Source of the DNA: Ottelia alismoides
Taxonomy: Eukaryota; Streptophyta; Magnoliopsida; Alismatales; Hydrocharitaceae
Direction of reading: 5' to 3'
DNA length: 64,000 bases
Assembly (NCBI GenBank): GCA_037367405.1
Contig: JAZKJV010010129.1
Location: forward strand, 372,001 to 436,000
Shown: positions 57,184-64,000 of the stretch, one piece after another
Layout: each line of letters opens with the position of its first letter
Numbering within the stretch: position 1 is the first letter of the stretch
Program-made: the position numbers and the translations under genes
Notes under the pieces: generated by a model
Database searches by the model: none
What the model was told of the DNA's origin: nothing
The model's input: the letters and a program-made list of their open reading frames with translations, nothing else

Positions 57184-57252
57184 CACGTGCGCGGCACGTG
57201 ACCCCTGGCTGAGGTAGTGCTGACGTCCCCCCGCGCACGTGCCTCGCACGTG
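57184..57252. promoter_or_regulatory. Two G-box doublets, downstream cluster (LTR B)
   Basis: CACGTG-N5-CACGTG at 57184/57195 and 57236/57247, about 0.5 kb downstream of the predicted TATA on the minus strand. Confidence 0.75.
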
Positions 57253-57706
57253 CGGGGGGTCTTGGGCCTGGAGCCCGGCCTGGCCTGGCTGGTTGGGCTA
57301 GCGGAGAGGGGGCCGCTTTGGTGGAGGGTGGCCCGGCCACAGGAGGTGCTGACAGAGGAGTGGCCGGCTCGGGGCGGAGGCGTTGCGGCGGTGAATGCGC
57401 CTGACGCGGTGGCTGGAGAGGAGGTGAAGGATGAAGCGTCGCCAGTCGGAGAAGAAGTCGGTGAAGCGTTGGCCCGCGGAGGAGCTCAGGCGATGCTGGA
57501 GGGGCGGAGGCGTTGCAGCGGTTGTCGAAGAAGATGGTGGAGATGAACATCATTGGCTCGACGAGGGGAGTCACCGTGGGCTGCTACAAAGCGGGTCAAG
57601 CTTCGGATCTCGCCGCGATTGAAGGAAGCTCGCCGGGCTGTCACCACCGACGAGGTAGAACTTGAGGGCTATCGGCGGATAAGCAGCGTCGGGGGCGTCG
57701 AAGTTC

Positions 57707-57714
57707 TTTAAATA
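57707..57714 (-). promoter_or_regulatory. Predicted TATA box of LTR B
   Basis: TATTTAAA on the minus strand, kept in LTR A (about 49340) and changed to TATTTTAA in LTR C (about 60639). Its place between the G-box cluster and GC-rich leader fits a U3/R border. Confidence 0.55.
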
Positions 57715-57935
57715 GGAGAGGGAGGTGGAGCGACTTGCGGGAGATGCAGAGGTCGTTAGGGTTGTTGGCGGCGAAGGCGGGGGCGGCAGTTGCGAGGTTG
57801 GCGGCGGTCGGCGCGGGAGAGTGGCGGTAGTTGCGGAGAGAGCGGGGGCGGCGCGCGAGATTGGAGGAGACGCTGGGAGGAAGATGAAGTTTGATGGCCA
57901 TCTGATCGGCCGAGATCGGACGGCCATGAAGGTGA

Positions 57936-58082
57936 CACGTGGCAAGGGGGTGAAAGGGGAAAAGGAGGGCGCGGGGCACGTGCGGAGCACGTGCCTGGGA
58001 GGCACGTGCAACTCACGTGCGTTGGCTTTTTAATTTTTAATTTTTTTTATAAAACAAAAGGGCCAAAAAATGCTGACACGTG
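57936..58082. promoter_or_regulatory. G-box cluster upstream of TATA (LTR B)
   Basis: Six CACGTG boxes, including two CACGTG-N5-CACGTG doublets (57977/57988 and 58003/58014), 230-375 bp upstream of the predicted TATA in minus orientation. G-boxes are bound by plant bZIP and bHLH factors. Confidence 0.75.
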
Positions 58083-58110
58083 GCGGCCTCTAGGGCGGCC
58101 ACATGTCAGC
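58072..58110. repeat. U3 palindrome with G-box in LTR B
   Basis: Arms GCTGACACGTGGC and GCCACATGTCAGC, 12 of 13 paired. The LTR C copy is at 60945-60983. Confidence 0.85.
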
Positions 58111-58972
58111 ACCAGAAAAATCCTTAAAAAAGGATTTTGTAAAATCAGAAACAAATATCAAATGACCTCGGATGGAAAAAGTTTCTTCACGAAAAATCTC
58201 GTCTCGATGAGATCTACAACTTTCATGTAGACATCAAAGCAAAAATTGATCAAATGCTCAAAGCGATATTTTTGGGGTATCCCATGTACATAGAATACCT
58301 TGATTTTTGGGTTTTATAATTTTTTTGTCAATTTTAAATCAGATAAAAAATCCGAAAAAATATGGAGAAATCAGAGATAAATAAAGACACCTAAATCTAT
58401 TTTTTTGTATTTTTTTATTAATCAAGAAAATATGTACATAAAATATCAGGTCAAGAAACCGCTAAAATACACCATATACAAAAGAAGCCCAAAACTCAAC
58501 TTTCACATATGAGCTCCGATTCTCTTGAACTTGGTCTTGTTTTGAAGGTAATTGAATGTATATTTGTTCAAAAGTGAGTAGGATCAAATCGGACACTGGA
58601 TGGGGAAGATATGTGGCTTTTAGTCTGAAAATCCTGAAACTACGGTTTGGGTTTTTGGTCCACTTATTCAGGTTAGTGATTTCTTTGTATTTTTCATTTA
58701 TTCTTGTCAGTGATATGTACACACTTGAGGTTGTTTTGGGTTATTCGTATCTATCATGAAGGAGTTAAAAATCAGGGAAGTTAGGCTATTTACAGGTCAG
58801 TTTTGGCTGAGATTTTTGCTTCTTATTTTATGCAGATATTATGGATAAAATGCAATCTTTATGAAAACATGCATGAATGCTAATTATGCAGAATAAATGC
58901 CGGAATGCTGATGATTTTGAGGGATTTGAGCTTAATAAATGAGATTTAGAGTGATGAATCCGAGATTCATCA

Positions 58973-58977
58973 TCATC
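58973..58977. other. LTR-LTR junction (TCATC)
   Basis: Five bases separate LTR B from LTR C, which have the same orientation. They do not match ACGAT at the other end of copy 1. The two bases next to LTR C (TC) equal the two bases between LTR B and its primer site. Confidence 0.8.
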
Positions 58978-61846
58978 TGATGAGTCCGGAGACTGCGACT
59001 TTAAAAAGTTGGTTTTTATCTTTCGTGCTTAAAGAATAAAATGTCGTTCGTTGTAGGTGGCGATCGGAATCGGTCAAGAAATAACCACAAATATTAATCA
59101 ATTTCAATCAAGTGGTTTTATGTTTATTTTACTTGGGCAAGTCCTAAGGTCGATCACAAGGAGGCAAAGGAACAACCTGAGTTGTGTTTATTAAAAATCG
59201 TGCATGGTTTTCGAGGCGGTCTTTTTTTGGAATTTTTAATGCAAATAAGGGATGCAAGATGCAATTTCGGCCTACTTTAGGGACTAAAATGCAAATTACG
59301 TTCAAATGATGTCCGAAAAATACGAAACTCGGCCACAATACAAAATATGATGAAATGAATGCACTTTAATTTTTTTGGAATTTTTGGATGCAATGTGAAT
59401 TTTTTATGAATTTTGAAATACAAACAAAATGATTTTCAATATTTAATTACGATAAATACTAAACCTACTTATTTTCGAGGACCAAAATTATCTAAGATCT
59501 ATCACTAAGTGATTCATCTCGGAAAAATCCTAAACCTCAAAAATGTGAGATCTAATACCTATTAAAAATTAAACAGTGAAATGTGCAAAATAATTTTTAT
59601 AGGGCAAATTATAAACAAATGAAATTCTTTTTGGTCATAATGTAAAGCACAATTAACTCTATAATATGTGATTTTTCGGGGATTTTTAGAGCAACGGTTA
59701 ATCAATTATGAATTGGAGAGCAAGGAATGGGCAAAATATGCAAATTTCCACAAAAAATTAATTATTAATTAACCATCAATCACAAAAATTCCCGCAATAT
59801 ATCAAAATGTAGATAGTTAATGGAAGAAGGTTATGCTATTTTTTGATAATAAATCAATGCAATGTAGAGGTCTAAAATGAATGATAAAGACCGGGGTACA
59901 GATGCAAATAACAATAAATATAAAACATGCAGTGGGGGACCTAATGTTAATTACCTATAAAATGGGGGTACTCTTGCAAATTTTCTAGAGGGTCACGTGC
60001 CAAGTACGTGACCTCTGGCTGGCGAGGCTGAGGCGCGAATAGTAGAATCTCCAGGGGTTCTTTTGAAAATAACCCAACGGGTCACGTACGCGGCACGTGA
60101 CCCCTGGCTGAGGTAGTGCTGACGTCCCCCCGAGCACGTGCCTCGCACGTGCGCGGGATCTCGGGCCTGAAGCCCGGCCTGGCGTGGCTGGTTGGGCTAG
60201 CGGAGAGGGGGCCGCTCCGGTGGAGGGTGGCTCGGCCACAGGAGGTGTTGACGGAGGAGTGGCCGGCTCAGGGCGGAGGCATTGCGGCGGTGAATGCATC
60301 TGACGCGGTGGCTGGAGAGGAGGTGAAGGATGAAGCATCGCCGGTCGGAGAAGAAGTCGGTGAAGCGTTGGCCCGCGAAGGAGCTCAGGCGGTGCTGGAA
60401 GGGCGGAGGCGTTACGACGGTTGTTGAAGAAGACGGCGGAGATGAACATCGTTGGCTCGACGGTAGGCGAAGACTGGAGCAAGGCAAGGACGGCGAGGGG
60501 AGTCACTATGGACTGTTGCGAAGTGGGTCAAGCTTCGGATCTCACGACGATTGAAGGAAGCTCGCCGAGTTGTCACCACCGGCGAGGTAGAACTTGAGGG
60601 CTATCAGCGGATAGGCGGCGTCGGGGGCGTCGAAGTTCTTAAAATAGGAGAGGGAGGTAGAGCGACCTGCGGGAGATGCGGAGGTCGTTAGGGTTGTTGG
60701 CAGCGAAGGCGGGGGCAGCAGTTGCGAGGTTAGCGGCGGTGGCGCGGGAGAGCGGCGGTAGTTGCGAAGAGAGCGGGGGCGGCGCGCGAGATTGGGGGAG
60801 ACGCTGGGAGGAAGACGAAGGTGAATGGCCGTCCGATCGGCCGAGATCGGACGGCCATGAAGGTGACATGTGGCACGTACGACGCACGTGCGTTGGCTTT
60901 TTAATTTTTTTATATAAAAACGAATATAATTGGGCCAAAAAAACGCTGACACGTGGCGGCCTCTAGGGCAGCCACGTATCAGCACCAGAAAAATCCTTAG
61001 AAAAAGATTTTGTAAAATCAGAAAAAAAATATCAAATGACCTCAGATGGAAAAAGTTTCTTCACGAAAACACTCGTCTTAATGAGATCTACAACTTTCAT
61101 GAAGACATCGAAACCAAAATCGATCAAATGCTCAAAGCGATATTTTTGGGGCATCCCATGTACATAGAATACCTTGATTTTTGGGTTTTATAATTTTTTG
61201 TCATTTTTAAATCAGATAAAAAATCCGAAAAATTATGGAGAAATCAGAGATAAATAAAGACACCTAAATCTATTTTTATGGATTTTTTTATTAATTAAGA
61301 AAATATGTACATAAAATATCAGGTCAAGAAACCGTTAAAATACACAATATACATAAGAGGCCCAAAACCCAACTTTCACATATGAGCTCCGATTCTCTTG
61401 AACTTGGTCTTGTTTCGAAGGTAATTGAATGTATATTAGTTCAAAAGTGAGTAGGATCAAATCGGACACTGGATGGGGAAGATATGTGGCTTTTAGTCTA
61501 AAAATCCTGAAACTAGGGCTTGGGTTTTTGGTCCACTTATTTGGGTTAGTAATTTTTTTTGTATTTTTCATTTATTCTTGTTAATGATATGTACACAGTA
61601 GAAGTTGTTTTGGGTTATTTGGATCCAACATGAAGGGGTTAGAAATCAGGGAAGTTAGGCTATTTACAAGTCAGTTTTGGCTGAGATTTTTGCTTCTTAT
61701 TTTATGCAGAAATTATGGATAAAATGCAATCTTTATGAAAACATGCATGAATGCTAAGTATGCAGAATAAATGCAGGAATGCTGATGATTTTGAGGGATT
61801 TGAGCTTAATAAATGATATTTAGAGTGATGAATCCGAGATTCATCA
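58978..61846 (-). repeat. LTR C (3' LTR of copy 2)
   Basis: 2869 bp. CACGTG at 59994, 60094, 60135, 60146, plus one near 60892 and one at 60951. The box paired with 60094 has become CACGTA at 60083, still 11 bp away. Lacks a GC-rich segment next to the palindrome that A and B keep. Confidence 0.93.
60945..60983. repeat. U3 palindrome in LTR C
   Basis: Arms GCTGACACGTGGC and GCCACGTATCAGC, 12 of 13 paired. Confidence 0.83.
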
Positions 61847-61860
61847 TCCCCCTATACTTA
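61847..61860 (-). other. Polypurine tract region of Athila-like copy 2
   Basis: The minus strand reads TAAGTATAGGGGGA directly before LTR C. Confidence 0.85.
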
Positions 61861-63394
61861 AACCATGCTCGTCCCTGGGCATCAAAAAGAAATGCCATGA
61901 GGTGAAATGATATTGGGTTCCATACCAAGACCAAGAACTGAAGGTGAAAGTGAAGCTAAACTCAACCTTTGGATTATTTGTGTGTCGGAACTTCTGTGAG
62001 ACTTAGAATTTTAAAATCAACAGCCTTCAAGTTCTACACATCATTGTCACAGTTTCGGCTCAGAAGTCATCTTAGATCCATCCTCTTCCCAAAGTATACC
62101 CTATGAACATTGAACAACCAACTCATGTGTGTGAAGGGTTTTAGCTCTTTCCATCCAGAATGCCGGACTACCATGCTCCTCTCCTCTCCAGTAAATCGTC
62201 CTCAGGGAGTCATGTATTTCCTTCTAAGGTCTGCCACGTTGTGTTCACAATCGAACTGGGGGAGAAAATAGAAGAAGGGGAAAAGAACTGGAGGGTGGCC
62301 AGTGTAGTCACCTCTCCTTGTGAAGATGGTCAGTGTAGCCGAGTCTCCACCAAGATATGCATGTTTTCTTGAAGCTTGGACCTTTTTGGTCAGATTTTAT
62401 TTGGTAATGCTTCTTTGTATTTGGAATCTTTGGTGGTTCTGCTTAGATCTTGTTGTGCCCCTACGGATATAGAATCTTTTTTTCGTACATGTTTTGGGGT
62501 CTTAGAAAAAATTGTGCCCAGCCGTCCATCCGTTTTCCGAAGCTTTATTTCAACCCGTACTCCAGTCTTTAGATTTCCACGCTACCAGAAAAGAAACTCA
62601 CACAATCTTCCAACATCCCGTCTGAGTTGAGCTAAGTGCATAGTGCAGGAGTACAAGTTAATTCCCTATTCCAGAGTTGTACCCAGAATGAAGAGATCAG
62701 GTTAGACACTAAGAGTCAAACACTGTACATTGTTATGTGGAACTCAAAGAATTAAGTCACAAGACCTGAAGTTCTTAAAATCCTATTTCTTGGTGAAGTT
62801 CCTCTGAAAATTAGGTGGATTAAGGTCAAGTCCAGACCACTCTCGGTTTCTGCTCACAACTCGGATCAGAACCCAATGACTTTTCACATATGCAGATGAA
62901 TGCGATGCAGGATGAAGTGCATGTGTGAAATGCATACATACATTTTTTATGCAAGGGAATTTTTTTTATTTTTGCAAATAAGTTTTCAAAATTTTTTGGG
63001 AAAAGTCAGTGTTAGTAGCAAAATCATTTTTTTTCTTTCTTCTTCTTTTTTTAATACCCACCTCGTAAATACATATAGACTTATGTGAAAGTACGAGATA
63101 TGGGTAAAATATATACAAAGTATATACATGCCCATAGAAGAAGAGTGGGCAAGAGGCGGTCATGATATATGAATGAGGAGAGTATATACAGGTGAGTGTC
63201 AGTTCCCCCTATACTTAGGCTCTGGTCAGCCTAAGAGTCGAAGAAGGGTGGAAGTGAGGTGATTGGAAGACAGGAGAAGAATGGTATATGCAAATGGCAT
63301 CGGTCGCCCCTATACTTAGGCCTTGGCCTAAGTAGAGGAAGAAGCATGTACAAGGGGACTGATGTGGTCGGGAGGGAGGGTGGGTAGCCGATGA

Positions 63395-63860
63395 TTAAGG
63401 CGGTTTTAGGCTGATCTTCTTGTGAGCATGCGGTGGGAAATCGTAATGATGAGATGGCGATGAAGCATAAGATTCCCAATTATTGTCAGTGTCATCCTCG
63501 GAAAAATCATGATGGATAGTGGATGAGGTGTTTATGTCAGATGAAAGATATCCACCATCAGAATTATCCTCAGAGGAGTAGTATTCGAAAGTGGACATAC
63601 TCCAAATTTCTAGTCTTTTTGTTTCTTCAATTGTTTTCTCAGAATTCGTTCCTTCTTGGGATCAAGTGGTTTGTCCTCAAATGAATACTCGGAAGTACGG
63701 TCTCATTCAGCTCATACGAAATAATTCCAGTGTACTTGAAGAGGGCAGGAGCATCAGCTTTGGATGAATAGTAGTTAGGAACGGGAGTTGTCCAACGAGA
63801 ATTGATTTTTGGATCCTTGCGAATATATGGCTTTACAGCTGCCGAGCAGACTTCACTCAT
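63395..63860 (-). pseudogene. Copy-2 relics of the unknown downstream frames
   Basis: 63639-63860 (73 codons, MSEVCSAAVKPYIRKDPK) matches part of 52168-52827. 63395-63598 (67 codons, acidic and Ser-rich) matches 52235-52438 with about 10 residue changes. The two lie in different registers. Neither has a known domain. Confidence 0.55.
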
Positions 63861-64000
63861 GTAGACTACCTTTTCCGGACCTGATGAGGGATCATCAGCT
63901 GATTCTTCTTCCGAAATGTCAAATGAATAGCCATTGGAATTCTCCTTGGTCAGTGTTCGGCTTGCGTGCTTGTTCTTAGTCTCGCGAATGTTGGTGCACT

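Larger units (their letters stand above)
47688..58972 (-). mobile_element. Non-autonomous Athila/Tat-like element (copy 1), 11.3 kb, minus strand
   Basis: LTRs at 47688-50583 (3' LTR) and 56106-58972 (5' LTR) flank 5.5 kb of internal sequence. An Asp-type primer site lies at 56086-56103 and a polypurine tract next to 50583. Internal frames include only Gag-like relics and a degenerate Athila-type protease; RT, RNase H and integrase are absent and there is no room for them. The flanks ACGAT (left) and TCATC (right) do not match. Confidence 0.9.
56106..58972 (-). repeat. LTR B (5' LTR of copy 1)
   Basis: 2867 bp. Lacks a roughly 33-bp GC-rich segment (near 57562) that LTRs A and C keep. CACGTG at 57184, 57195, 57236, 57247, 57936, 57977, 57988, 58003, 58014 and 58077. 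Open frames on both strands of the GC-rich island (57.1-58.0 kb) are compositional. Confidence 0.93.
61847..64000 (-). mobile_element. Internal region of Athila-like copy 2, cut by window end
   Basis: Colinear with 50584-52900 at high identity. Relative to copy 1 it lacks roughly 100 bp near 63125, removing one CTAAGTATAGGGGG module, and about 50 bp near 63919. The remaining modules are near 63208 and 63310. Its 5' LTR and leader lie beyond the window. Confidence 0.9.

Noticed and set aside
1..64000. tRNA, rRNA, Helitron ends or a second host gene
   Set aside because: The only tRNA-like strings are the A/B boxes of the two SINEs. I saw no rRNA core, no convincing Helitron terminus and no other uninterrupted host-type coding frame.

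Overview
The window is repeat-dominated plant nuclear DNA. Plant-type Ty1/copia and Ty3/gypsy elements, initiator-Met and Asp tRNA primer sites, an L1-type LINE, tRNA-derived SINEs, a Tourist-type MITE and a GTgamma trihelix transcription factor gene all point to a flowering plant. The species cannot be fixed from sequence alone. I see no rRNA, tRNA or CRISPR locus. The only convincing host gene is the trihelix gene at 18.1-19.5 kb (minus strand).

Layout. 0.6-10 kb: an old, very long LTR (Athila/Tat-like), into which a Tourist MITE (2212-2354, TSD TTA) and a complete 5.07-kb copia element (3554-8626, TSD CTATA) have inserted. 10.5-14.8 kb: a complete 4.36-kb gypsy-type element that carries only gag (TR-GAG type, TSD GTTAC). 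15.5-17.1 kb: a SINE and a 5'-truncated LINE, both minus strand, separated and flanked by three copies of one target site. 17.1-19.9 kb: the trihelix gene with a probable 3'-UTR intron. 19.95-32.7 kb: a decayed copia element split inside its protease by a second complete copia element (21710-32201, TSD GGCAA) with 2.65-kb LTRs full of short hairpins. 32.7-35.3 kb: a SIRE/Maximus-like remnant, minus strand. 37.3-44 kb: the 3' end of a plus-strand Athila/Tat-like element, whose 3' LTR (39734 to about 43970) is a diverged relative of the first LTR and contains a SINE (40315-40493). 44-47.3 kb: a minus-strand, diverged LTR of the hairpin-rich copia family. 47.7-64 kb: two head-to-tail minus-strand copies of a non-autonomous Athila/Tat-like element with 2.87-2.90-kb LTRs; two LTRs meet at 58973-58977 and the second copy runs off the window.

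Functional picture. No element here encodes a full intact set of proteins. The 3.5-8.6 kb copia element is closest to intact but has an in-frame stop, two frameshifts and a damaged zinc knuckle. The TR-GAG element, the nested copia element and the Athila-like elements look non-autonomous and were presumably moved by enzymes supplied in trans. The most unusual signals are the iterated hairpins with 3-nt loops in the nested copia LTRs, paired CACGTG boxes at a fixed 11-bp spacing in all three Athila-like LTRs, the LTR-LTR junction without a matching target duplication, and the tripled SINE/LINE target site. LTR divergences quoted here are by-eye counts.
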